Origin: Desulfovibrio legallii
GTDB lineage: Bacteria > Desulfobacterota > Desulfovibrionia > Desulfovibrionales > Desulfovibrionaceae
Assembly (NCBI RefSeq): GCF_004309735.1
Contig: NZ_SIXC01000012.1
Coordinates: forward strand, 1 to 50,085
DNA length: 50,085 nt
Direction: 5' to 3'
The notes beneath the pieces are model-generated. The model was given only the letters and a program-made list of their open reading frames with translations, was not told the origin of the DNA and ran no database searches. Of this stretch, positions 9,231-18,630 are shown in pieces. Each line of letters starts with the position of its first letter. Position 1 is the stretch's first letter. Both the position numbers and the translations under genes were made by a program.

Positions 9231-10835
9231 TCAAACTCCATTCTCGTATCGCCCCCTCAATTTGCATCTCATGGTCGACAGAGCACCGCGTTCAAAGAAC
9301 GGCAAGTCGATGGTGTCGCATACCGAACTGCAATATTGCTCGGCAAAGAGCTGCAGGTGAGCGGCGTCACGAGCCACGTCCGGATCGGATGGCAGATACT
9401 GGAGAAGCGCGTCGCTGATAAGCATCACAAACTTGCTTCTCGCCCGGGTCAGCGTCACATTGAATCGTCGTGGGCTTAGGATGAACGCATCTTCAGACGC
9501 AACAAAATCCCGGTCGGCCACCACATAACTGGAAAGGATCAGGTCGCGCTCCTGACCCTGGAACCGGTCTACGGTGTCCACAAATGGAGGCGGGTCCATC
9601 GTCATACCGGCTGCGTCCACGAGCAGATTTCTGATGGATGCCATCTGGGCTCGGTGGGGAGTCACAATGCCGATTTTCTGCGTCCAAAACTCCTGGGCGC
9701 TTACTCCGGACTGTTGGGCGTCGACCAGCTTCTTGTACAAAAGGGTCAAAGCGGAAACGATCTGCGCCTCAAAAGGGTTCGATAACGTATAGGTGTTGAC
9801 GGAATAGCTGATCACCACCACAGGGCAAGCCGGGTCAAGAATGCGGAGAAACTCGTCGGACCATGGCAACTGCTCAGGCCAGTCGGCGGGTCTTCCATCA
9901 ATATTGATGGCGAGATCCAGCTTTCTCTCGGGGAAGAACGCTTCGTATTCGTTCTTATAAAAACGCTTACAGGGCCATGCGGAAATTTCCACGTTGGTCC
10001 GGTAGTTGTGTTTAAGCTGCACCGGGGTGATGCCGTGGGTCTCCTTCATGTAAGAGAAAATGCAGTCAAACAGCCCTTGAACGCTATCCTTCATCTGGAA
10101 GCCGTAGATCGGCCCAAGCTGCCGGTCGTCACCTGCAAGGACAACATGCCCATCAGACTTCAAAAGCAGAAAGTAGGCCGCAGCCGCAGCAACCTGAACC
10201 TGTGACGCCTCATCGATCACCAGCAGATCAAACCATTCGGCTGTCGGCTCGCTATCCTGGTGGTCTTTCTCGGCCAGCCGTCCAAGTTGTTGCCAGGTAC
10301 CCCCCACGATGATGATCCCGGGATCGTCGCCTTTCAGGGCATTCACAAAACCCTGAGCCCTTGCAGAGGTCCTCGGCATATCTTCGATCTGATCACTCAA
10401 GGGGGGTGCGGAGGAGTCGCTCCTCACCCTTGTGACACGAACCGGACAAGCTAAAGCTCCGACCGAGGTCGTCCGTCTGTTGATCAGTTCCAGGACTTCG
10501 TTGAGGACGTTATCGATAGCGTTGTAGTTGCTGGACCCGATACCGACACGCAGCGGAGTTCCCGCCTCGGCGTAATGTTCAATCCACCCAAGAATAGTCC
10601 CGGCCAAGACCGTGGTCTTTCCTGTACCCGGCGGCCCCCAAAGCAAAGAAATCCTGTTTCCGAATGCATCGTGAAAAAGGGATTCCTGCTTTTCGTTAAA
10701 GGCATCCTTCAGATATGGTGTTACCTTCGCGTACAACTGGTTGGTGTCGGCGAATGCTTTTCCTGCTGCCAGCGAGCCGGGGGTATACATCAGGCTATGG
10801 GCTGGTTCGGTCATTTTTGTCGGTCTCTTAGCCAT
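9231..10835 (-). CDS. Superfamily 1 (Upf1/Dna2-like) helicase
   Basis: A 534-residue SF1 helicase core. Walker A is G67-P-P-G-T-G-K-T74, motif II I-D-E-A-S-Q near 210, and motif III G-D-D-R-Q-L-G-P. Motif IV has N-Y-R-T-N, motif V D-R-F-Q-G-Q-E-R-D, and motif VI N-V-T-L-T-R-A-R near the C-terminus. ATG at 10835 is chosen because GGAGGTAAGGCA stands just before it. The gene begins 4 nt after the nuclease gene ends. In many bacteria a TM0106-type RecB nuclease and such a helicase are one polypeptide. Here they are separate coupled genes, so they probably form a heterodimer that unwinds and cuts DNA. Confidence 0.87.
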   Translation of the reverse strand: MAKRPTKMTEPAHSLMYTPGSLAAGKAFADTNQLYAKVTPYLKDAFNEKQESLFHDAFGNRISLLWGPPGTGKTTVLAGTILGWIEHYAEAGTPLRVGIGSSNYNAIDNVLNEVLELINRRTTSVGALACPVRVTRVRSDSSAPPLSDQIEDMPRTSARAQGFVNALKGDDPGIIIVGGTWQQLGRLAEKDHQDSEPTAEWFDLLVIDEASQVQVAAAAAYFLLLKSDGHVVLAGDDRQLGPIYGFQMKDSVQGLFDCIFSYMKETHGITPVQLKHNYRTNVEISAWPCKRFYKNEYEAFFPERKLDLAINIDGRPADWPEQLPWSDEFLRILDPACPVVVISYSVNTYTLSNPFEAQIVSALTLLYKKLVDAQQSGVSAQEFWTQKIGIVTPHRAQMASIRNLLVDAAGMTMDPPPFVDTVDRFQGQERDLILSSYVVADRDFVASEDAFILSPRRFNVTLTRARSKFVMLISDALLQYLPSDPDVARDAAHLQLFAEQYCSSVCDTIDLPFFERGALSTMRCKLRGRYENGV

Positions 10836-10839
10836 TGCC

Positions 10840-13491
10840 TTACCTCCGCTTCCTGGCACGTTTGATCGGTGCTGCCTTGCCGCCGACAGACCTCAATGCT
10901 TTTTCTATCCTGTCGCTCGAGAAGTCCCGGTACATCGGATCGAGGACAAGCGGTGAGTCGAGCGCCACGAGTCCTTGGGCGACCGCAAACTGAAAGAGCC
11001 CCTGGTGACCCGGTTTAAGAACCACATAGGGATTGTCCTGCATGGCCTCTAACCGAATGACCTCTACCTGAAGCAATGCCCCTATCGACTTGTTCGTCAT
11101 CCACCGCTCGGTCAGGCCGTGTTCGCCCAGCAGTTCTTCTGCATCCTGGAAGCCCAATCCAAGTCGCCGACGCCACGGTTCGTCGAGATCCACGTATTCA
11201 TTCTCGTTGGATAGGGCGACGGTAAATTCGCCTTCCTTGATTCGGGAATCCCTGCTGGTCGGAGAAAAATCGAAAACATAGAGCGTTTCGTGTTGGTACT
11301 GTGGATTCGCGAACTTGATCTCATCGATGATCGGATCAGCCTCTGCTTGAGGCTTCAAGGTCAACCCGCGTATCGAGAAAAACCTCGCCTCCCGTTCATC
11401 GACGGGCAGTGAGCGAGTGTTCCGGTTCTCCATTTCCTGGCACGCGACATTGAGCTTCTCAAAAGCGATCAGGCTTCTTGCCGCCTCCGGAACGCTTGCC
11501 TGGGAGGATCGTGCGGCAGAGAAGCCGCTCTTTTTCAGCACTAACCGGTCTTTGTAGTTTTCACGCAGTCGCCGGACGATGTGCTGCAAAGCTTGCAGGT
11601 GAACCTTCGTGGCCCGCTTAATGCCATCGTAGAGTTCGTCCCGGGTGTAGCGCCTCCACTTTGACGGGTCAGTAGGATGAAGTTTATTGAAATGGCGGAC
11701 GAAAATTTTGTCCTGCCACAGCTCATAGGCACGTTCGAAGGGGATCTGATCGCTCATTGGGGTAGCGAACCCAAAAGGCAGATCGAATTTATACGGGGTG
11801 CCATCCTCTCGAACATTTGGGAAGAAACTGTTCGCTGCATCAAACAGGGAGTAATCGTGGGCAACCGGCAGCCCAACCAGCATTCGAAGAACTTCCTTGA
11901 CGATGGTCCCCGGCTGGGACTTGAAAGCATCCGGATCGGGCAACAGACTGTCCGGCGGGAAGAATCGGGTAAGTACCTCGATCAGTTCGATCACGTCAGG
12001 GTTCTGCATATGACGCTCGAACATGCGCTTGAGCTGACGCACCTCCAGCATGTCCCAGAAGAAGATGTGGGAAGAGAGACGGTCACGAGCCGGTAGACCT
12101 GTGTTGACGGTCGACACCTCCTCTAACCACTCAGAGACCACGGTCGCAAATTCCTTCAGCCTCTCGCGCTCCGTTTCCGGGTTCATCGCATCGACACGGT
12201 CGACGATGAAAATCTTTTCGTCCGTCACCGGAGGATCGCCGGGTTTGCGGCCGTGCGGGAAATAGAGCCGCGCCGCGCCCAGGGCAAAGGAGATACCAGA
12301 GCCCGGGTCGAAATGAATCGTGATAAAGATGCTTTGGTCAGTCCACGCGGGGATCATGGCGCTGCGCCGTCCATCGACCGGCAAGGGTGCCCCCTCGGTC
12401 AAGGAACGGGCGCGAGTTGCCAGCGCTGGCCCATCCGCCCGCAACTGGTGGCTGGAATCGATAACGGATTGCCACCGATCATCGGCGGTAGTCACGGCTT
12501 CAGTCAGTCCCGCCGTAGTGGTAATGCCATTTGAACGGAGAAGTTCCGCCTGCCCTTGATTGAGCCAGGCCAGCCGGGAAAGGTGATCGCATTCGGATGC
12601 CTTGTCTCGGCAGTAGCGAACGTAGTCGCAAAGCTGGCACTTGGGACCGACATGCCAACTGGCATCCTCCATACCGGTCTGTAGAACCCGGAGAAGGCGA
12701 TCCTCGAAAAACTGCTTCACGTGGACTTCATAGACTTCATACGGAACCCGAATCAACGTTTCGCTGAGGGCCTCGGAAACAGGATCTGCGGCTCCCTTGG
12801 CCTGATAAAGCTGGACCAGGTTCCTGAACGCATTGATGTCATGGCTTCCTGGCCAGATGGTGCCTTCCGCCGAAACGGCATATCTGCCGCCAAGCCCTTC
12901 TTGCTGGATGGTTGTGGCCAATGCCAGAGCGTAGTAGGTCACTTCCGTGAAGTGCCGCAGGGATGGCTCCGCAGCCATTTTCACATCAATGATATGGATT
13001 TCGTATTCAGGCACAGTCCCATTGCCGATCAGCGGCGCACCAGTACCACCTGGACGTATCCAAAGGATGTCCGGGCGCACTCGTACCTGGTCGAGACCGA
13101 AATCGTCGTATGCCTTTTGAAGGCCGGGAGTAATGTTTGTGGGAACCGTGAACTCCGCCTCGATAATTGCCTGGGGTGGTTCCTGTTGCCGGAGGATGTC
13201 AAAAAGGTTCTGAATTTTCTTGAAGGGCTTCCGTCCCAGAAGATCATCGACCTTGTCCTCGAGAAGGAACACAACTTTCCCATCATCTGAGGTGTCGATC
13301 AGATCCTGGTATTTGTCGGCTTCCCAACGCCGTCCGGCCGCTTTGATAAGTTCAATACCAGGGCGTTTGTAGGTTTCGGCCGAGACCCCAAGTGAGTCCC
13401 TTTCAGCATCACTGGCCAGACGAAACCGGAGAAACCGGTCACAATCGAATTTGAATGTTAGGGCAAGCGTTCCTTTATCGAGTTTCGCCAT
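10840..13491 (-). CDS. RecB/Cas4-like PD-(D/E)XK nuclease (TM0106-type) with RNase H-like domain
   Basis: An 883-residue protein. Residues 1-310 are a Cas4/RecB-type nuclease with active-site D141, D169-V-K171 and a T-Y-Y-A-L helix. Four cysteines, C17 near the N-terminus and C285, C288, C294 after the core, match the Fe-S cluster layout of this group. A helix-hairpin-helix-like stretch follows (L-L-R-S-N-G-I-T-T-T-A-G-L). Residues about 380-560 resemble the YprB RNase H-like domain (I-F-F-W-D-M-L-E-V-R-Q-L), but the usual acidic first strand reads I-T-I-H-F-D and may be inactive. The C-terminal 300 residues look like helicase accessory domains. Start ATG overlaps the methylase stop as TGATG. 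The motifs support single-strand DNA cutting together with the SF1 helicase. Confidence 0.8.
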   Translation of the reverse strand: MAKLDKGTLALTFKFDCDRFLRFRLASDAERDSLGVSAETYKRPGIELIKAAGRRWEADKYQDLIDTSDDGKVVFLLEDKVDDLLGRKPFKKIQNLFDILRQQEPPQAIIEAEFTVPTNITPGLQKAYDDFGLDQVRVRPDILWIRPGGTGAPLIGNGTVPEYEIHIIDVKMAAEPSLRHFTEVTYYALALATTIQQEGLGGRYAVSAEGTIWPGSHDINAFRNLVQLYQAKGAADPVSEALSETLIRVPYEVYEVHVKQFFEDRLLRVLQTGMEDASWHVGPKCQLCDYVRYCRDKASECDHLSRLAWLNQGQAELLRSNGITTTAGLTEAVTTADDRWQSVIDSSHQLRADGPALATRARSLTEGAPLPVDGRRSAMIPAWTDQSIFITIHFDPGSGISFALGAARLYFPHGRKPGDPPVTDEKIFIVDRVDAMNPETERERLKEFATVVSEWLEEVSTVNTGLPARDRLSSHIFFWDMLEVRQLKRMFERHMQNPDVIELIEVLTRFFPPDSLLPDPDAFKSQPGTIVKEVLRMLVGLPVAHDYSLFDAANSFFPNVREDGTPYKFDLPFGFATPMSDQIPFERAYELWQDKIFVRHFNKLHPTDPSKWRRYTRDELYDGIKRATKVHLQALQHIVRRLRENYKDRLVLKKSGFSAARSSQASVPEAARSLIAFEKLNVACQEMENRNTRSLPVDEREARFFSIRGLTLKPQAEADPIIDEIKFANPQYQHETLYVFDFSPTSRDSRIKEGEFTVALSNENEYVDLDEPWRRRLGLGFQDAEELLGEHGLTERWMTNKSIGALLQVEVIRLEAMQDNPYVVLKPGHQGLFQFAVAQGLVALDSPLVLDPMYRDFSSDRIEKALRSVGGKAAPIKRARKRR

Positions 13492-15653
13492 CACAACTCT
13501 CCCGGGGTTGGTATGTTCTTCAATGCATCCGACATCGGTCGTGTGCTGGTATCCGCCTCGCCTAAAAAACCTCTACTGACGACCAACGCCCGAGCCAAAT
13601 TAGTGAAATCAGGAATTTTGAAGCCGATCCGTTTATGGGCGGACAAGGCATCAAAGTGAGATTCCGCCTCCACGACAGCGTCTTTGAAGGCGGTTTCGCT
13701 GATGACCGGAACGCCCCTCTTGATGACGCCTTTCTTCTTGCGGCAGACCAGCACCGCGTCCCACTTGATGGTGCCATCGTAAGTGTGAAGGCCTCCTTGG
13801 CCTTCGCCACGCATGGGCAGAACCTTGGTTACCGAGAGTCCCGAATGAAGCAGAGCCGTGCCGAGAGCATCCCATGCCGATGCAAGTTTATGGTGGTAGG
13901 TGAACACGCAGATCCCGTTCGGCTTGAGCACTCGGTTGCATTCCATGAAAATCTGCTGAAGCCGCTCCTGGTATCCCTTGATGGCTTCATCGGACCGTCG
14001 CGTGATGGCCAGGTTCTGCAGTATCGGAGCCGAAGTGACGTTGTCGTCATACGGGGGCGGTGCGATTCCCAAAGCCTGATGCCAGGCCAAGTAGAAGTCC
14101 GAGAGTTCCGAGTAGCTCAGATTGTCGAAATACGGCGGATCGGTCAGCACGAGATCCACTGAGCCGTCCGGTAGTAAATGGAGTTCCTCGGAAGACTGGG
14201 TTTCAATCGCCGCCGTGGCGCTGCCGCTCAATACATCATCGACAGAGCCAAGGCAGGCTTGTTCGCGCTCGAAATCATCTTCATAAGCAACTCTGGTGCC
14301 TTCCGGATGCAGCTCCTGGGGCGCTTTGGAAAAGGCAATCGCCTTCGATATTTTCCGGACCGTGTTGATGAACGTCCCCCGTCCGACGCCATCCTGCCAA
14401 GGGTTCAGTTCGACCGGACGAGTGATGTGCCGGTATGAGTGGATGGAGAACATTGGGCTCGTTCGGCGATAGCCAAACGCATAGGCCGTGTACATGCAGT
14501 TCGTGGTGAGATGTTCACTGAAGGCCAGCTCAAGGCAGCGCCGCGCCTCATCGCTTTCCACTCGGCCGATGGCCGAACCGAGAAGGTGCAGGTGGAGCTT
14601 CTGCCGGTCGTTGAAAAAGTCTGCGTAATGCCGAATCCCGTGGATCAGAGGTCGTCCATCCGAACGCCCCTCGCGGGGAATGCTTCTCGTCGGCACAAGC
14701 AAGCCATTCCCGATCATCCGCAGCTTCCGGGTGGCTCGGTCGTACAATTCCTGGTCCGCCTCTTCGACGCGCTTGAAATGCCTTGTGCAGTTCTTGCCGG
14801 TTCCGACCAGATACTCCTGGGCAAAGAGCTTCCAAGTGGGGCTTTCGGCACCGTCAAGGTCATCCGCTGCGATCTTCTGTGTGTTCTTGCAGGTCGGGCA
14901 GGTCATGATCCCGTTGCCGTGCGTGCCCGCGCTGATAGTCGTGCGCTTGCCGCAAGAGCAGTGCAGCACCTTGCGTTCAATCGGCAATTCGTGGACTGCA
15001 TGACAGTCCTTGCAGAATACCCACTGCAGACCTTTCTCTTTGGAGTAGGCCAGTTGAAAATGGGGATGGAGCTCTACATCGCTCTGGCAATTCGAGCACT
15101 GCTTCACCTGGACCCAGAAATGATGAAGAACATCCCGTTCGACACCATCAACCATGGTCCGATGCAACGGCGTAATGAGTTGGGCGACCTCATTGCAAAT
15201 CTGCTCGATTTCCGGGTAGTGATCCTCCATCCGGGAGGCGGCCAACTCAAATCGGGTAATAAAGGTCGCGACCGGGTCGATATCAAAACCAATCACCCGG
15301 GCGTTGCAGCGCATGGACTCCACCAAACTTGTCCCGCCGCCGATGAAGGGATCGAGAACGACAGCGCCATGCACGGAGGTTTTGCCGAGATAGGTATCCC
15401 AAAAGGTGTCGGCCTTGTCAGGAGGAAGGGTCAACGCGGTGAGGATCGAACGGAACTGAGAGCCCACCCGGCGAGCAAACCAGCGGTGGACCCGATACAA
15501 AGGATTCGAGCTCTGTCCTTCACGCAGGGCAAGTTCGGCGATTTGGGCAATGGGAATGTCGCCCGCCTCCAGCAGGGTACGGGCAGGCCAACCGCCAAAG
15601 GTGTCACCTCTGCGGTTTTCAACGATCTGCTTTGCCTGACCTGTTTTAGCCAT
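13491..15653 (-). CDS. DUF1156-type adenine/cytosine DNA methyltransferase
   Basis: A 720-residue amino-methyltransferase. The AdoMet-binding motif I is V-V-L-D-P-F-I-G-G-G-T-S (98-109) and catalytic motif IV is T-D-P-P-Y-F-D-N-L near 500. A zinc-ribbon-like insert (about residues 180-265) has C-S-N-C, C-x-x-C, C-S-C-G and C-P-T-C pairs and may read DNA. The N-terminal N-P-L-Y-x-V-H-R-W-F-A-R-R is typical of DUF1156-containing methylases. These occur in defence islands with helicases and PLD proteins, where methylation is thought to mark self DNA. It is the first gene of the second module, 22 nt after hsdR. Whether the product is m6A or m4C cannot be read from sequence. Confidence 0.83.
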   Translation of the reverse strand: MAKTGQAKQIVENRRGDTFGGWPARTLLEAGDIPIAQIAELALREGQSSNPLYRVHRWFARRVGSQFRSILTALTLPPDKADTFWDTYLGKTSVHGAVVLDPFIGGGTSLVESMRCNARVIGFDIDPVATFITRFELAASRMEDHYPEIEQICNEVAQLITPLHRTMVDGVERDVLHHFWVQVKQCSNCQSDVELHPHFQLAYSKEKGLQWVFCKDCHAVHELPIERKVLHCSCGKRTTISAGTHGNGIMTCPTCKNTQKIAADDLDGAESPTWKLFAQEYLVGTGKNCTRHFKRVEEADQELYDRATRKLRMIGNGLLVPTRSIPREGRSDGRPLIHGIRHYADFFNDRQKLHLHLLGSAIGRVESDEARRCLELAFSEHLTTNCMYTAYAFGYRRTSPMFSIHSYRHITRPVELNPWQDGVGRGTFINTVRKISKAIAFSKAPQELHPEGTRVAYEDDFEREQACLGSVDDVLSGSATAAIETQSSEELHLLPDGSVDLVLTDPPYFDNLSYSELSDFYLAWHQALGIAPPPYDDNVTSAPILQNLAITRRSDEAIKGYQERLQQIFMECNRVLKPNGICVFTYHHKLASAWDALGTALLHSGLSVTKVLPMRGEGQGGLHTYDGTIKWDAVLVCRKKKGVIKRGVPVISETAFKDAVVEAESHFDALSAHKRIGFKIPDFTNLARALVVSRGFLGEADTSTRPMSDALKNIPTPGEL

Positions 15654-15675
15654 AGAGCCCCATTACCATCCCTTC

Positions 15676-18630
15676 TCAGTAGTACTGCCGGATATATCCG
15701 AACGCCTTGTCGAACAGATCCTGGTCCTTGACCTGGTACTTCACGTAAATCACCTTGCGCAGGGCCTTCTGGACCTCGCGCTCTCCAGCTTTGGTGTTTT
15801 GCCAGCCGGGGAACCGGACTAAGCGCACAATCTCGTCGATGTCGGTCACGATCCGCTCGATCACCATCGGCGTCTTGCCGTTCTTCACCTCGGCGAACAG
15901 TTCGGTCAGGGCCGCTTTGGCCTTGGCCTGTTCATCGACCGGGTCCACCTGCTTCTCGGCCTGGACGACCTCCTTGGCCAGGGTCAGCAGCTCCTTGAGG
16001 AAATCGAGGCTGTGGAGCAAACCCTGTTCGTGCCGCTCTTTGAGCTTTTCGAGGCGCTCGCCCAGGGCGACAAACTTCGGATTGTCCTTGTGCTTGCGCA
16101 GGCGGGCGATGAGCTTGATCTCGATTTCCTTGGATTTCTTGTCCGGGTCCTTGGCATCGAGCAGCCCTTCGAGTACCTCGGCGTCCATCACCAGGGTGTC
16201 CAGATCGTCGCGTACCGTCTCCAGATGCACGTTCTCATGCACCAGTTCGATGGTCTTGGCCCCCAGGGCGTGCCAGAGCAGCTTGCCATTGCCGCTCGGC
16301 GGCTTCACCGACTCATAGACCTGGGTCAGCCACTTGTAGTCCTTTTCATAGGGACCGAGACAGGGATCGGGAGACAGCGCCTCCCACAGACGGGAGAGCA
16401 CCGAGTATTCCGCCGCGAACTTGTCCCGGGTCTCGTTATCCGGCAGGCAATCCTGCGCCACGATCAGCCCCTCGTAGCCGCCGACGGTACGGTCCACGCC
16501 AGGGAAGAACGCCAGGCATCTCGCCACCACGCCGGGCAGCTCTTTCTTGAGGTCATCCAGGTTGGTGATGACCTTCTGCACCGCCTTTTCATCGAAATCG
16601 AGGGCCGTGGCCACGTCATCGAAGATGCCGAGGTAATCCACGATCAAGCCATGGGTCTTGCCGGGGTAGACACGGTTGGTGCGGCAGATGGCCTGCAGCA
16701 GGTTGTGATCCTTCATCGGCTTGTCGAGGTACATCACCTGCAGAATCGGCGCATCGAAACCGGTCAGCAGCTTGGAAGTGACGATCAGGAACTTGAGCGG
16801 GTCGTTCGGATCGCGGAATCGGTCGAGGAGCTTTTCCTCCTCGTCCTTGGCCAGTTTCCATTCCGCGTAATCGTCGGACTTTCCACCCTGGGTGTGCATG
16901 ACGATGGCGCTGGCCTCCGGACCGACCAACTCGTCCATGGCCTTCTTGTAGAGCACGCAGCATTCACGGTCGAAGGTCACCACCTGGGCTTTGAAGCCGT
17001 TCGGCTCCACCTTCTCCTGGAAGTGCTTGACGATGTGCTGGCAGATGGCGTTCACCCGTGCCGGGGCCTTGATCAGCACCGCCATTTTGGCGGCCCGCTT
17101 GGCCAGGTCGTCACGATCCAGCTCGCTCAGCTCATCGGTCATCTGGGAGTAGGCTTCGTCAATGGCGTCCTTGTTGATTTTCAGCTTCACGTCCACCGCC
17201 TCGAAATGCAGCGGCAGCGTGGCCTTGTCCCGGATCGAGTCCTGGAACGAGTAGCGGCTCATATAGCCCTGCTCATCCTCGTCCGCGCCGAAGGCCCAGA
17301 AGGTGTTGCGGTCCCGCTTGTTGATCGGCGTACCGGTCAGACCAAAGAGAAAGGCGTTAGGCAGCGCGTCGCGCATCTTGCGCCCCAAGTCGCCTTCCTG
17401 GGTACGGTGCGCCTCGTCCACCATCACGATGATGTTCGAACGCTCGTTCAGGCGGCCGTCCGCCTCGCCGAACTTGTGAATGGTGGTGATGATGATCTTG
17501 CGCGTATCTGCCGCCAGCAGGCTTTGCAGTTCTTGCCGGGTGGCTGCGCCGATCATGTTCGGAATATCTGCGGCGTTGAAGGTGGCGGTGATCTGGGTGT
17601 CCAGGTCGATGCGGTCCACCACGATCATCACCGTGGGGTTGCCGAGCTTGCGATGCATCCGCAGCTTCTGCGCCGCGAATACCATCAGAAGCGACTTGCC
17701 TGAGCCCTGGAAATGCCAGATCAGGCCCTTCTTGGGGTAGCCCTTGACCACGCGGGCCACCATCAGGTTAGCGCCTTCGTACTGCTGATAGCGGCAGATG
17801 ATCTTGATACGCCGGTGCTTCTTGTCGGTGGCGAAGAGGGTGAAATTCTGCAGGATGTCCAGCACCACATGGGGGCGCAGCATGGAGCGGATGGAGCGCT
17901 GCACGTCCGCCAGCGTCCCCTCGGCCTTGTTGTTTCCCTCGTGCCACGGCCCCCAGATATCAATGGGCATGCGCACCGAGCCGTAGCGGTAGCACTTACC
18001 TTCGGTGGCAAAGGAGAGGACGTTGGGCACGAACATCTGCGGTACGCTCTGTTCGTAGCCGTTGTGGATGTCGCTGGCCCCGTCCACCCAGGTCACCGCC
18101 GGGCGCACTGGCGTCTTGGCCTCGCCGACCACCACCGGGATACCGTTGACCAGCATAATGATGTCGAAGCGGCGGCCACCTTCCTTGACTGGATAGACCC
18201 ACTGGTTGGTGACCACGTAATCGTTGTTGCTGAGATTCTCAAAGTCGATCAGGCGCACCGGCGTATGCTCGCCGCGCTCGCCGAAAGGCATGGACTTCTC
18301 GCCCCGCAGCCATTCGGCAAACAGTTCGTTGGCCCGCACCAGGCCTTCGCTCTGCACCGACAGCGGAATGGTCCGCAGGCGGTAGAGCACCTCGTCGGCC
18401 CGGTCGGGCTGGGCCTTGATTTCCGGGTTCAGGCGGATGAGGGCGTCGCGCACCATCGACTCCACCAGCACGTCGGAGTGCTGGCGCGGCAGCTCTTCAG
18501 CGGCAACGAAGCGCCAGCCTTTGAGCTCGCCGCCATAACTGGCAAGCTCTTCGGCAACCATGTTCGAAGTCACGCTGCCGCAGAGCGTGTCGAGAACCAT
18601 CTGTTCGACCGTGTTTTCTTCGTTAAACAT
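15676..18630 (-). CDS. hsdR: Type I restriction endonuclease, R (motor/nuclease) subunit
   Basis: A 984-residue HsdR. An N-terminal PD-(D/E)XK nuclease lies near residues 150-175 (R-F-D-I-I-M-L-V-N-G and G-E-A-K). Two helicase lobes follow, with H-F-Q-G-S-G-K-S near 312, V-D-E-A-H-R near 407 and G-L-T-G-T-P-I after that. The C-terminal 250 residues form the helical domain that docks on HsdM. HsdR translocates DNA and cuts at collision sites when the recognition sequence is unmethylated. ATG at 18630 is preferred over an upstream in-frame codon because of GGGAGGGAGCC, and it overlaps hsdS by 8 nt. The gene is GC-rich compared with the methylase gene that follows. Confidence 0.95.
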   Translation of the reverse strand: MFNEENTVEQMVLDTLCGSVTSNMVAEELASYGGELKGWRFVAAEELPRQHSDVLVESMVRDALIRLNPEIKAQPDRADEVLYRLRTIPLSVQSEGLVRANELFAEWLRGEKSMPFGERGEHTPVRLIDFENLSNNDYVVTNQWVYPVKEGGRRFDIIMLVNGIPVVVGEAKTPVRPAVTWVDGASDIHNGYEQSVPQMFVPNVLSFATEGKCYRYGSVRMPIDIWGPWHEGNNKAEGTLADVQRSIRSMLRPHVVLDILQNFTLFATDKKHRRIKIICRYQQYEGANLMVARVVKGYPKKGLIWHFQGSGKSLLMVFAAQKLRMHRKLGNPTVMIVVDRIDLDTQITATFNAADIPNMIGAATRQELQSLLAADTRKIIITTIHKFGEADGRLNERSNIIVMVDEAHRTQEGDLGRKMRDALPNAFLFGLTGTPINKRDRNTFWAFGADEDEQGYMSRYSFQDSIRDKATLPLHFEAVDVKLKINKDAIDEAYSQMTDELSELDRDDLAKRAAKMAVLIKAPARVNAICQHIVKHFQEKVEPNGFKAQVVTFDRECCVLYKKAMDELVGPEASAIVMHTQGGKSDDYAEWKLAKDEEEKLLDRFRDPNDPLKFLIVTSKLLTGFDAPILQVMYLDKPMKDHNLLQAICRTNRVYPGKTHGLIVDYLGIFDDVATALDFDEKAVQKVITNLDDLKKELPGVVARCLAFFPGVDRTVGGYEGLIVAQDCLPDNETRDKFAAEYSVLSRLWEALSPDPCLGPYEKDYKWLTQVYESVKPPSGNGKLLWHALGAKTIELVHENVHLETVRDDLDTLVMDAEVLEGLLDAKDPDKKSKEIEIKLIARLRKHKDNPKFVALGERLEKLKERHEQGLLHSLDFLKELLTLAKEVVQAEKQVDPVDEQAKAKAALTELFAEVKNGKTPMVIERIVTDIDEIVRLVRFPGWQNTKAGEREVQKALRKVIYVKYQVKDQDLFDKAFGYIRQYY

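Noticed and set aside
2912..15653. Direct assignment of the second module to DISARM
   Set aside because: PLD, SNF2-like helicase and methylase are present, but no DUF1998 DrmB or DrmA-type helicase was recognised, and DUF6361 plus the RecB/SF1 pair are not DISARM core genes.
14439..15731. A plus-strand open frame of 430 codons opposite the DUF1156 methylase
   Set aside because: No recognisable motif. The opposite strand carries methylase motifs I and IV and zinc-ribbon cysteines.
16012..17703. A plus-strand open frame of 563 codons opposite hsdR
   Set aside because: Its composition (Leu, Val, His, Gly rich) is that of a shadow, and HsdR helicase motifs fill the other strand.
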